From: Bacillus toyonensis BCT-7112
GTDB taxonomy: Bacteria > Bacillota > Bacilli > Bacillales > Bacillaceae_G
Direction of reading: 5' to 3'
DNA: 8,500 nucleotides
Assembly: GCF_000496285.1 (NCBI RefSeq)
Contig: NC_022781.1
Location: forward strand, 2,904,001 to 2,912,500
Part shown: positions 1 through 8,500 of the stretch, piece by piece
Numbering within the stretch: the stretch's first letter is position 1
Layout: every line of letters begins with the position of its first letter
The notes under the pieces: generated by a model
What the model saw: the letters and a program-made list of their open reading frames with translations, nothing else
What the model was told of the DNA's origin: nothing
Database searches by the model: none
Made by a program: the position numbers and the translations under genes

Positions 1-251
<251 letters not shown>

Positions 252-338
252 TGGAGAATTGATGAACGCTGTTCATCAATATAAGTTTCCGTGTTTCGTT
301 TTGTTCAGTTTTGAGAGAACTATCTCTCATATATAAAT

Positions 339-364
339 GTATGTTCTTTGAAAACTAGATAACA
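339..364 (+). repeat. Left arm of the 23S precursor processing stalk
   Basis: This arm pairs with 3331-3356 beyond the 3' end of 23S. I can align 26 positions. Bases 351-364 (AAAACTAGATAACA) pair perfectly with 3331-3344. A single G-G mismatch follows at 350/3345. Bases 339-349 pair with 3346-3356 using three G-U wobbles (347/3348, 343/3352, 340/3355). Such flank-to-flank helices are cut by RNase III-type enzymes; in Bacillus, Mini-III matures 23S. Confidence 0.85.
342..354 (+). promoter_or_regulatory. boxA-like rRNA antitermination element
   Basis: The motif TGTTCTTTGAAAA resembles the rrn boxA (E. coli TGCTCTTTAACA), which loads NusB/S10 for rRNA antitermination. Its place just before 23S fits. 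The same bases also form part of the 23S processing stalk, so sequence conservation here could serve either role. Confidence 0.5.
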
Positions 365-393
365 GTGTAGCTCATATTTTTTAATTTTAGTTT

Positions 394-3315
<2,922 letters not shown>

Positions 3316-3330
3316 ATAATATGTAGCAAA

Positions 3331-3356
3331 TGTTATCTAGTTTTGAAGGAATATGC
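3331..3356 (+). repeat. Right arm of the 23S precursor processing stalk
   Basis: This is the partner of 339-364. It starts TGTTATCTAGTTTT and lies in the 23S-5S spacer (3316-3364). Together the arms give 25 pairs (including three G-U wobbles) over 26 positions and bring the 23S ends together for nuclease maturation. The spacer holds no gene. Confidence 0.85.
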
Positions 3357-3364
3357 CTTCATAG

Positions 3365-3480
3365 TTTGGTGATGATGGCAGAGAGGTCACACCCGTTCCC
3401 ATACCGAACACGGAAGTTAAGCTCTCTAGCGCCGATGGTAGTTGGGACCTTGTCCCTGTGAGAGTAGGACGTCGCCAAGC
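3365..3480 (+). rRNA. rrf: 5S ribosomal RNA
   Basis: This 116 nt RNA starts TTTGGTGATGATGGC and ends GACGTCGCCAAGC; the two ends pair as helix I (TTTGGTGAT- with -GTCGCCAAG-). The conserved loop segment CCCGTTCCCATACCGAACAC lies within 3393-3412. Length and sequence match Bacillus 5S rRNA as I remember it (B. subtilis also 116 nt). It is the last gene of the rrn operon and no tRNA follows. Confidence 0.96.
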
Positions 3481-3487
3481 AAGCTTA

Positions 3488-3515
3488 AGACGAGTCAGAA
3501 TGACTCGTCTTTTTT
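3488..3515 (+). terminator. Intrinsic terminator of the rRNA operon
   Basis: A perfect 10 bp stem AGACGAGTCA/TGACTCGTCT (3488-3497/3501-3510) with a GAA loop is followed by a T-run at 3510-3515. It lies only 8 nt after the 5S. On the opposite strand there is no T-run after the stem, so it acts in the rRNA direction only. Confidence 0.93.
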
Positions 3516-3525
3516 ATGTTTTATA

Positions 3526-3577
3526 AAATAAGCTCGTTATCTGTAGTTTTCTTGAGCTATAAATAACGAGCTTATTT
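3526..3577 (-). terminator. Long inverted repeat, probable terminator of the ASCH gene
   Basis: A perfect 15 bp inverted repeat pairs 3526-3540 with 3563-3577 (left arm AAAATAAGCTCGTTAT without its first base) across a 22 nt loop. It lies 44 nt beyond the stop of the minus-strand ASCH gene. Read on the minus strand, the stem ends in TTATTTT, a modest U-tract. It also sits 10 nt past the rRNA terminator and could serve as a backup barrier for either strand. The large loop makes it a less classic terminator than the one before it. Confidence 0.6.
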
Positions 3578-3621
3578 GTGTTAAAAAATAGCAACATGAA
3601 AATTCAGTAAAGCTCTGTTTA

Positions 3622-4080
3622 TTATAGTTCTGCTGTATTTTTCACATCAATGAGCTCAAATCGTTCGCAAACGAGTAGCATATCTTCAGAAAAAGTAAAA
3701 CCAAACTCATTTAGTTCCTTTGTAAAAAAACGAACATGGGTGTCTTTCCAGTAATTATACGTGCAATCTCCTTCGCCTTCAGCGATAGCGAATTCTTCGC
3801 TTACTTCATTCATCGGTGTTACAGTTACTTCTATTGTTTTAATAATCGCTACAGGTTCATCCTGACTATTGAGTATAATACTATAATCATTAGTCGTCGG
3901 TAGTGGTTCATTTTCTAACTCATAAAAAATGTGACAGGAGCATGTTGCGGTTTTGATACCATCAATTACTAATTGTGCAAGATAATTAGGGGAATCCCCA
4001 AATTGCCAAGCTGTAACAGATGCTGGTTTTTCATTGTTTCCCCAATAAGTATCCCAATATGTTTGTGCTAATGGATTCAT
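3622..4080 (-). CDS. ASCH-domain protein, YhfF-like (COG4405 type)
   Basis: A complete 152-residue soluble protein without signal peptide or membrane segment. It carries the WxFGDSP motif (residues 25-31, WQFGDSP), the ASCH signature GxKxxT (GIKTAT, 41-46), EEFAxAEGEGD (95-105) and a C-terminal SEDMLLVCERFE (131-142). This order is typical of the YhfF group, whose function is unknown. ASCH folds resemble PUA domains and are predicted to bind RNA; the relative YqfB of E. coli hydrolyses N4-acetylcytidine using a Lys and Thr of the matching motif, here K43 and T46. An RNA or modified-nucleoside role is therefore an inference. The ATG is preceded by TGAGGT with a 10 nt spacer. The gene stands alone, convergent with the rRNA operon and ending in the 3526-3577 hairpin. 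Confidence 0.88.
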   Translation of the reverse strand: MNPLAQTYWDTYWGNNEKPASVTAWQFGDSPNYLAQLVIDGIKTATCSCHIFYELENEPLPTTNDYSIILNSQDEPVAIIKTIEVTVTPMNEVSEEFAIAEGEGDCTYNYWKDTHVRFFTKELNEFGFTFSEDMLLVCERFELIDVKNTAEL

Positions 4081-4433
4081 TTGTATCGTTACCTCACTCT
4101 AATTAATATGTAGTCTTTTTATAATCCCTGAGAAATTTACTTATTTGTATGCCTTTGTACGCATTTAAAATTTGTATCGGTGTGTTGTGAATTAAGAAAG
4201 AGAATATGCGGAATGAATATGGTTTGTAAACACGTTCTGTCCATATATGGGATTTTTAATTTTCCAATTGTGTCGTACGGTAAAGGATATAACTGTTTGA
4301 AGAATATTCGGATTATTAAGGGCGGTTTATTACAACTATGCCATATTGAAGTGAGTAATACTAGAGGTGAAATAGAGAAAAAACTGATATTCCAACTTGA
4401 ATATCAGTTTAGTAATATGTGACTTATATGAAT
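4081..4433. other. Intergenic region without a convincing gene
   Basis: About 350 bp between the ASCH gene and uppP. It must contain the ASCH promoter on the minus strand. A TATAAA at 4118-4123 (read on minus) is a possible -10, but I see no good -35. An open frame of 80 codons starts with GTG at 4180 on the plus strand and runs to 4422. It has no ribosome binding site, no recognisable motif, and its last codons are read from the uppP terminator hairpin, so I do not call it a gene. It could be a decayed remnant. Confidence 0.6.
4378..4410 (-). terminator. Intrinsic terminator of the bcr-like/uppP operon
   Basis: A perfect 12 bp stem pairs 4381-4392 (AAACTGATATTC) with 4399-4410 across a 6 nt loop. 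Read on the minus strand it is followed by six T (4383-4378) and then CTC. It begins 23 nt past the uppP stop. There is no T-run on the plus side, so it ends the right-hand operon. Confidence 0.9.
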
Positions 4434-5231
4434 CTATAGCAATATGAACAGCGTAAATAAGATAGCCAGCAAAATACGATAATATGCAAAAGGTTTTAAA
4501 CCGATCTTCTCTAAAAGCTTCAAAAAAGTTACTACGGCTAGCATTGCTACTATAAAAGAGGTAATGAATCCTACCGCAAACATAGGGATGTCATCAACGC
4601 TTAAATACTTCCAACTTTTTAATAAGTCTAAGCCTGTAGCTCCAACCATTACAGGAAGAGCAATGAGAAAAGAGAATTCAGATGCGGTCTTATAATTTAC
4701 TTTCGCTAATAACCCTCCAGAAATAGTAGAGCCAGCTCTAGAGAAGCCAGGATATACCGCTAAGCATTGAAATAATCCAATTGTTAATGCTTGACGGTAG
4801 GTTAAATCATCCAGTGAATAGGCGGTTGCTTCTGTCTTTTTTACTTCTGCAAAAATCATAAGAATTGCTCCTGCTACAAGTCCAATGACGACAGTATATG
4901 GCTGAAATAAGTATGTTTTAATAACACCATGTAATAGTAATCCAGCAACTACCGCTGGGAATACACCAAGAAATACATGGAATGCGTTGAATTTTTTCTC
5001 TTTTCGTAGAAGAGGTTTAATATTACATAAAGAAACAAGGCGTTTATAGTATAAAATCGCAATAGCTAAAATTGCGCCTAACTGTATAACGATTTCAAAG
5101 GTCTTTGCTCTTTCTCCTTCGAAGCCTAATAAATGTCCGACTAATATAAGGTGGCCAGTAGAAGAGATAGGTAAAAATTCTGCTAATCCCTCTACAATAC
5201 CGAGTATGAAGGCAATGATGATATCGCTCAT
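4434..5231 (-). CDS. uppP: Undecaprenyl-diphosphatase, UppP/BacA family
   Basis: A complete 265-residue polytopic membrane protein. The enzyme removes a phosphate from undecaprenyl pyrophosphate, regenerating the lipid carrier for peptidoglycan and denying bacitracin its target. Both family motifs are present. The first is EGLAEFLPISSTGH (14-27), with the acidic pair E14/E18 and H27 matching E. coli E17/E21/H30. The second is PGFSRAG (161-167), with R165 equivalent to the catalytic Arg174. The second motif is usually PGxSRSG; here Ser is Ala (166), a variation that leaves the key Arg. Strongly hydrophobic segments span the protein to the C-terminal ILFTLFILL. The ATG has AGGAG 7 nt upstream. 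It lies 17 bp after the permease stop, with that gap holding its ribosome binding site, and is the last gene of the operon. Bacillus genomes carry several phosphatases of this function, so it is probably not the only one. Confidence 0.95.
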   Translation of the reverse strand: MSDIIIAFILGIVEGLAEFLPISSTGHLILVGHLLGFEGERAKTFEIVIQLGAILAIAILYYKRLVSLCNIKPLLRKEKKFNAFHVFLGVFPAVVAGLLLHGVIKTYLFQPYTVVIGLVAGAILMIFAEVKKTEATAYSLDDLTYRQALTIGLFQCLAVYPGFSRAGSTISGGLLAKVNYKTASEFSFLIALPVMVGATGLDLLKSWKYLSVDDIPMFAVGFITSFIVAMLAVVTFLKLLEKIGLKPFAYYRILLAILFTLFILL

Positions 5232-5248
5232 AGTTTCACTCCTATAAA

Positions 5249-5986
5249 TTAATGAATATCTACTCTCTTAAAATAGAATAGTGTTGCAATAAATCCGAAA
5301 ATTGCTGTTGCTGCAATGATGATATAAGAATACTCTGGTGGATATGTGGGTTGTAATTCGTTATTTGCGATATCTAGAGTAGCGGTCCACGGAAATAGAT
5401 CTTTATGTTTAGAGTTCACGAGCATAAGGTTAATCATTGTAATAATGACCGTTAATATAATAGGTGGTACATAGGTCTTCATTACAACGGTTAATAGTAC
5501 AATAGGTGAAGACAATAGAAAGAGAAGTCCACCACATATTAAAAATTTTACGAGAGAGCTTAAGAGTAAGATGGTACTAAATCCAGGGAAGCTACCTATT
5601 AGCCCTAATAATAAAGTTAGTGTCCAAGCGACTAAAGTAAGCATTATAATCCAAAGAAAGAGAATGATGAACTTACTTATAATAAAGCTAATGCGTGAGA
5701 CTGGAATAGTTAGTAAATGTTTTAGTGTATCTTCTGTATATTCACGGGTAAACAGATAAGCAATCACTACCCCATATAAGGGGAATCCTATAATTAAAGT
5801 AGTATATAAGTTAACTTCGGTGAATAGTTGATGGAACAAAATAGTTGGAGTAGGTTGTTTTGTTTTTATGTGTATATAAGACGCTACGACCACTAAGAAG
5901 GGTGCGACACCAGCCCCGATAATGCTAATTAAAAACATATTGGAACGTTTTAATTTTAATAGTTCTGTATAGAGCAGATTAACCAA
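5249..5986 (-). CDS. bcrB: ABC-2 type transporter permease, BcrB-like
   Basis: A 245-residue integral membrane protein. It has a short cytoplasmic start (YTELLKLKRSNMF), about six hydrophobic segments and a C-terminal segment (YIIIAATAIFGFIATLFYF) ending KRVDIH. Size and layout fit the small ABC-2 permeases of the BcrB/LanE/LanG class, which pair with a BcrA-type ATPase. These export peptide antibiotics or protect their lipid target. I place the start at TTG 5986-5984, because a perfect GGAGGTG lies 6 nt before it. The frame stays open upstream to a TTG at 6001, but that start would lie inside the binding site region. The start overlaps the ATPase stop by 8 bp, so translation is probably coupled. 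The symbol rests on context and resemblance; the substrate is not proven. Lantibiotic immunity is the main alternative. Confidence 0.82.
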   Translation of the reverse strand: MVNLLYTELLKLKRSNMFLISIIGAGVAPFLVVVASYIHIKTKQPTPTILFHQLFTEVNLYTTLIIGFPLYGVVIAYLFTREYTEDTLKHLLTIPVSRISFIISKFIILFLWIIMLTLVAWTLTLLLGLIGSFPGFSTILLLSSLVKFLICGGLLFLLSSPIVLLTVVMKTYVPPIILTVIITMINLMLVNSKHKDLFPWTATLDIANNELQPTYPPEYSYIIIAATAIFGFIATLFYFKRVDIH

Positions 5987-6908
5987 TTGTTCCACCTCCA
6001 ACTAGATTGGTGAAATAATCTTCTAATCTGTCTTCGCTCATCGCCATTTTTAATACATCGACATCATTAAGAACGAACGTTCTGTTTATGTGTCCTTGCT
6101 GTCCAAAATGAGAATAAATACGAATATTCCCTTCATCATGTACTTCATAATCAAAAATTTGAAGATGATTTTCTAATAGCATCGTGGCTCTATTGTCATT
6201 ATTCACTTGAAATTCTATGTACTTACGGTTGGTTTTGCGTAGCGTATCAAGAGAAACTTCTTCTAGTAACTTTCCTTCATGGATAATTCCCATACGATCG
6301 ACTAGTTGTTCTACTTCAACTAATATGTGACTAGAAATGAGTATCGTTATATTTCTTTCCTGAGCTAAAGATTTAATGAGTTTTCGCATTTCTTTAATAC
6401 CGATTGGATCGAGTCCATTAGTTGGTTCATCTAGTATGAGTAGTTCAGGGTAGTGGAGAAGAGCACGTGCAATTCCTAAGCGCTGCTTCATTCCTAAAGA
6501 ATACTTTCCTACTAACTTTTTTGTTTCATGCTGTAAGCCTACTATTTCTAATGCTTCTTCAATGGCATTCTTTTTGTGGATCCCAATTATCTTTGCATTA
6601 ATTAATAAGTTTTCTTTTGCAGTTAAGTTTTCATAAAACCCTGGAACCTCAACGATAGAACCAATTCTTCTTAAAATATTTTTTTGATTTTGAAATAAGT
6701 CTTCTCCGAATATTTCAATATTTCCACTTGTAGGCTTTATAAGGCTAAGTAGCATACGTATGGTTGTTGTTTTGCCCGCACCGTTGCGTCCTATGAATCC
6801 ATAAACCTCTCCTTGTTGAACATTAATATTTAGATTATCTACTGATTTTTGAGTGCCATATACTTTAGTAAGGTTAGTCGTTTTTATAATTGTATGTATA
6901 GGAGACAC
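5979..6908 (-). CDS. bcrA: ABC transporter ATP-binding protein, BcrA-like
   Basis: A 309-residue cytoplasmic ATPase that would energise the adjacent permease. The nucleotide-binding domain has Walker A GRNGAGKT (40-47), signature YSLGMKQR (136-143), Walker B LLILDEP (156-162), D-loop GLD (165-167) and switch H194. The usual Q-loop glutamine is replaced by glutamate (SIVEVPGFY, E87). This E-loop is a known mark of lantibiotic-immunity and bacitracin-type exporters. Residues ~215-309 form the C-terminal extension of this class. By memory it closely resembles B. licheniformis BcrA over its length. The start is GTG at 6908, giving an N-terminus that fits the family; the upstream AGAAAGTAG is a weak binding site and no better start exists. 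The gene follows the kinase after 68 bp containing a likely operator and promoter, and overlaps the permease start by 8 bp. Confidence 0.9.
   Translation of the reverse strand: MSPIHTIIKTTNLTKVYGTQKSVDNLNINVQQGEVYGFIGRNGAGKTTTIRMLLSLIKPTSGNIEIFGEDLFQNQKNILRRIGSIVEVPGFYENLTAKENLLINAKIIGIHKKNAIEEALEIVGLQHETKKLVGKYSLGMKQRLGIARALLHYPELLILDEPTNGLDPIGIKEMRKLIKSLAQERNITILISSHILVEVEQLVDRMGIIHEGKLLEEVSLDTLRKTNRKYIEFQVNNDNRATMLLENHLQIFDYEVHDEGNIRIYSHFGQQGHINRTFVLNDVDVLKMAMSEDRLEDYFTNLVGGGTIG
5993..5999 (-). promoter_or_regulatory. Ribosome binding site that sets the permease start
   Basis: Read on the minus strand, GGAGGTG is followed by GAACAA and then TTG. It lies inside the last codons of the ATPase, where it encodes the Gly-rich tail (VGGGTIG). 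This perfect site favours the TTG at 5986 over the upstream TTG at 6001. Confidence 0.85.
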
Positions 6909-6933
6909 CTACTTTCTATAAGTTCTTACTTAC

Positions 6934-6939
6934 ATAATA
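6934..6939 (-). promoter_or_regulatory. Possible -10 box of an internal promoter before bcrA
   Basis: Read on the minus strand, TATTAT matches the sigma-A -10 consensus at five of six bases. No proper -35 lies at the right distance; the TTAA boxes stand there instead, as expected for an activator-dependent promoter. A start near 6927 would leave a leader of about 19 nt before the GTG. Confidence 0.45.
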
Positions 6940-6948
6940 AGAAGGAAG

Positions 6949-6987
6949 GCTTAACTGCATATTAATCATTTCTTAACTATTTCTTAA
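6949..6987 (-). promoter_or_regulatory. Four 11-bp-phased TTAA boxes, likely response-regulator operator
   Basis: Read on the minus strand, four hexamers occur in tandem: TTAAGA (6987-6982), TTAAGA (6976-6971), TTAATA (6965-6960) and TTAAGC (6954-6949). They are separated by AATAG, AATGA and TGCAG. The spacing is exactly 11 bp each time, one helical turn, so all face the same side. OmpR/PhoB-family regulators bind such direct repeats; B. subtilis PhoP uses TTAACA-like boxes with the same period at about -20 to -60. With the -10 at 6934-6939, these boxes span about -60 to -22. The first overlaps the kinase 3' end, and the kinase stop lies between boxes one and two. The likely ligand is the regulator encoded two genes upstream. 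Confidence 0.6.
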
Positions 6988-7990
6988 AAGAAGTGTATTT
7001 TGGAATGGAAAAACCAAAAGTAGTTCGTTTCCATGGGATACTTTCAACCCATATATGCCCACCATTTCTCTCCACGAGCGCTTTAGAAATCGAAAGCCCG
7101 AGACCGCTACCACCAAAAGAGGAGGTTCTTGATTGTTCGCTTCGGTACATTCGCTCAAATATGTTTTGTAAATCATGTTTTGGAATGCCAGGGCCTTTGT
7201 CCCAAATAAGAAGTTCATATTCTGTATTGGTTTCTAGTAGTTCGATTCCTACTGTTTTCCCATCTTTTCCGTAATAAATGGCATTTTTTATTAAATTACC
7301 TATAATTCGCATAAGGCTAAGGTGATCTGCGATGATAGGACAAGTAGATTCTGGTATAAGAACCTGTAGTTCGATATTATGTTTTGAGAGTTCAGGTAAA
7401 AAATCGATTAAAGCTTCTCTAGTAACTTCAGAAAAGTCGAGTTCTTCTTCTTTTAGTGGGAATTCATTGGCGTCTAGCTTTGCCATATTGAATATTTCAT
7501 CAACTAGATGTTTTAAGTTATTTGATTTCATATAAAGTATTTTAAGATATTCTTGCTTTTCTATTTCAGAAGCAGCTACTCCATCTTTTAAAGCATCGAT
7601 ATATCCAATAATGGAGGTGAGTGGCGTTCGGATATCATGCGAGATACTAGACAAAAGTTGTTTTCTAGATTCCTCGTATCTTTTTGCTTCAATCCGAACC
7701 TTTTCTAATTCAGCTATTAGTTCGTTTATTGAAAAAACGATATGATGTAAGGAACGGTCATTGCTTGTGAATAATCTCGTTTGTAAATTTCCGTTTAATA
7801 CACGACTTAATTTAGTATTCATTGATTTGTGATTTTGAATAAATTGTATCCTTGAAAAGAAGAGATAAGTTGTAATTAAGATAAGGGTAATAAATAAAGA
7901 CATTTTTACTCTTGGGCCCATTTGTATATTTAAAAGTCCGCAAATGATAAGTTGTAATGAAATAAGGAAGAGGGTTTTATCAGTCTTCAA
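6977..7990 (-). CDS. Sensor histidine kinase, intramembrane-sensing type
   Basis: A 337-residue membrane kinase, numbered from the TTG start chosen here. Two transmembrane segments (~7-23 and ~31-46) enclose only a handful of residues outside, so there is no extracellular sensor domain. A linker and coiled stretch (~47-110) follow. The dimerisation domain has the H-box SISHDIRTPL with phospho-acceptor H118. The ATPase domain has the N-box around N232/N236 (NLIKNA), G1 DKGPGIP (264-270), the F-box region and G2 GGSGLGL (293-299). It should autophosphorylate and pass the phosphate to the regulator encoded just upstream. Two starts are possible: GTG at 7999, poorly supported, or TTG at 7990, which has TAGGTG 6 nt before it; I prefer the latter. 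Either way the gene overlaps the regulator (11 or 20 bp). Kinases of this build often sense through a partner transporter, which fits the ABC genes downstream. Confidence 0.93.
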   Translation of the reverse strand: MKTDKTLFLISLQLIICGLLNIQMGPRVKMSLFITLILITTYLFFSRIQFIQNHKSMNTKLSRVLNGNLQTRLFTSNDRSLHHIVFSINELIAELEKVRIEAKRYEESRKQLLSSISHDIRTPLTSIIGYIDALKDGVAASEIEKQEYLKILYMKSNNLKHLVDEIFNMAKLDANEFPLKEEELDFSEVTREALIDFLPELSKHNIELQVLIPESTCPIIADHLSLMRIIGNLIKNAIYYGKDGKTVGIELLETNTEYELLIWDKGPGIPKHDLQNIFERMYRSEQSRTSSFGGSGLGLSISKALVERNGGHIWVESIPWKRTTFGFSIPKYTSFKK

Positions 7991-8500
7991 GCTTTTCACC
8001 TACAAACTTATAACCAATTCCCCATATAGTTTGAATGAATTTTGGATTAGAAGGATCGATTTCTATTTTCTTTCTAAGTTTTCGAATATGTACCATAACG
8101 GTATTGTCATCTTCTATATAATTATCGTCCCACACATTTCGGAAGAGCTGCGTTTTTGTAAATACTTGCCCTGGGTTTGAAGTAAAGAATTTTAATAGTT
8201 CCAGTTCTTTTCCGGTTAAGTTGATTTCCTCTTTATTTGTATGAACTGTATATGTATTTAAATTGATAGTGAGTCCTTTAAAAGCTAAAGTTGTTTTTTC
8301 TTGAACGGTATTGTTACTTCCAAGAACTAAAAAACGCCGCATAAGAGCTTTTACTCGTGCAACCACTTCGTGAATGCTGAAAGGTTTCGTAATGTAATCA
8401 TCAGCGCCAATGCTTAAACCTAAAATTTTATCAACTTCGTGATCTTTAGCGGTCAGCATTAATATCGGTACGTTAGTTTTATCTCTAAGCTTTCTACATA
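7980..8500 (-). CDS. Response regulator, OmpR/PhoB family (5' end outside window)
   Basis: The last ~172 residues are visible; the frame stays open to the window edge, so the true start and the phospho-acceptor Asp lie beyond 8500. The visible receiver part begins CRKLRDKTNVPILMLTAKD, with the conserved switch Thr (T16 of the visible part, in MLTA) and Lys (K38, in TKPF). After a short linker comes a winged-helix domain of about 100 residues. It includes LTGKELELLKFF, the recognition region DDNTVMVHIRKLRKKI and the closing IWGIGYKF hairpin typical of OmpR/PhoB proteins. The gene overlaps the kinase start, and the kinase ribosome binding site (TAGGTG) lies in its last codons. The 11-bp-phased boxes before bcrA suit a tandem-binding regulator of this family. 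Confidence 0.95.
   Translation of the reverse strand, partial: CRKLRDKTNVPILMLTAKDHEVDKILGLSIGADDYITKPFSIHEVVARVKALMRRFLVLGSNNTVQEKTTLAFKGLTINLNTYTVHTNKEEINLTGKELELLKFFTSNPGQVFTKTQLFRNVWDDNYIEDDNTVMVHIRKLRKKIEIDPSNPKFIQTIWGIGYKFVGEKLED

Noticed and set aside
4080..4179. 9-bp direct repeat TTTGTATCG at 4080-4088 and 4171-4179, possibly a target-site duplication
   Set aside because: The 82 bp between them have no inverted ends or element-like features, and such repeats arise easily in AT-rich DNA.
5571..5759. 62-codon plus-strand frame inside the permease gene
   Set aside because: Antisense to a well-supported membrane protein gene; no ribosome binding site or known motif.
6993..7535. Plus-strand open frames within the kinase gene
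   Set aside because: They are antisense to an intact kinase with all catalytic motifs and show no binding sites or recognisable domains.

Overview
The window looks like a chromosomal segment of a low-GC Firmicute, most likely the Bacillus cereus group. The evidence is the rRNA and spacer sequences as I remember them from that group, the AT-rich protein genes, the GGAGG-type ribosome binding sites and the TTG/GTG starts. No database search was possible, so the species is an inference.

Left part, plus strand (1-3515): the distal part of an rRNA operon. It holds the last ~250 nt of 16S, a short spacer without tRNA (~143 bp), a complete and intact-looking 23S (~2922 nt), a ~49 bp spacer, a 116 nt 5S and a strong intrinsic terminator. 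The two 23S flanks form a long base-paired processing stalk. No tRNA genes follow the 5S. Every ORF that can be drawn inside the rRNA genes is a shadow.

Middle (3516-4433): a second long hairpin, then a minus-strand gene for a YhfF-like ASCH-domain protein (COG4405 type). A ~350 bp stretch without a convincing gene follows. It carries the intrinsic terminator of the next minus-strand operon.

Right part, minus strand (4434-8500): a compact operon reading right to left. The order is an OmpR/PhoB-type response regulator (5' end outside the window), a small intramembrane-type sensor histidine kinase, a BcrA-like ABC ATPase, a BcrB-like ABC-2 permease and an UppP/BacA-type undecaprenyl-diphosphatase. 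Genes overlap or lie close together, except for a 68 bp gap between the kinase and the ATPase. The gap and the very end of the kinase gene hold four TTAA-cored boxes spaced exactly 11 bp apart, placed just upstream of a possible -10 box. This is the layout of an OmpR/PhoB-family activator site.

Read as a unit, the operon is a self-regulated module for defence against bacitracin-like peptides. The transporter would remove the drug or protect its lipid target, UppP would recycle undecaprenyl pyrophosphate, and the two-component system would switch on the effector genes through the internal operator. The individual families are known. The internal operator and its pairing with a UppP-type rather than BcrC-type phosphatase are the points most worth testing.
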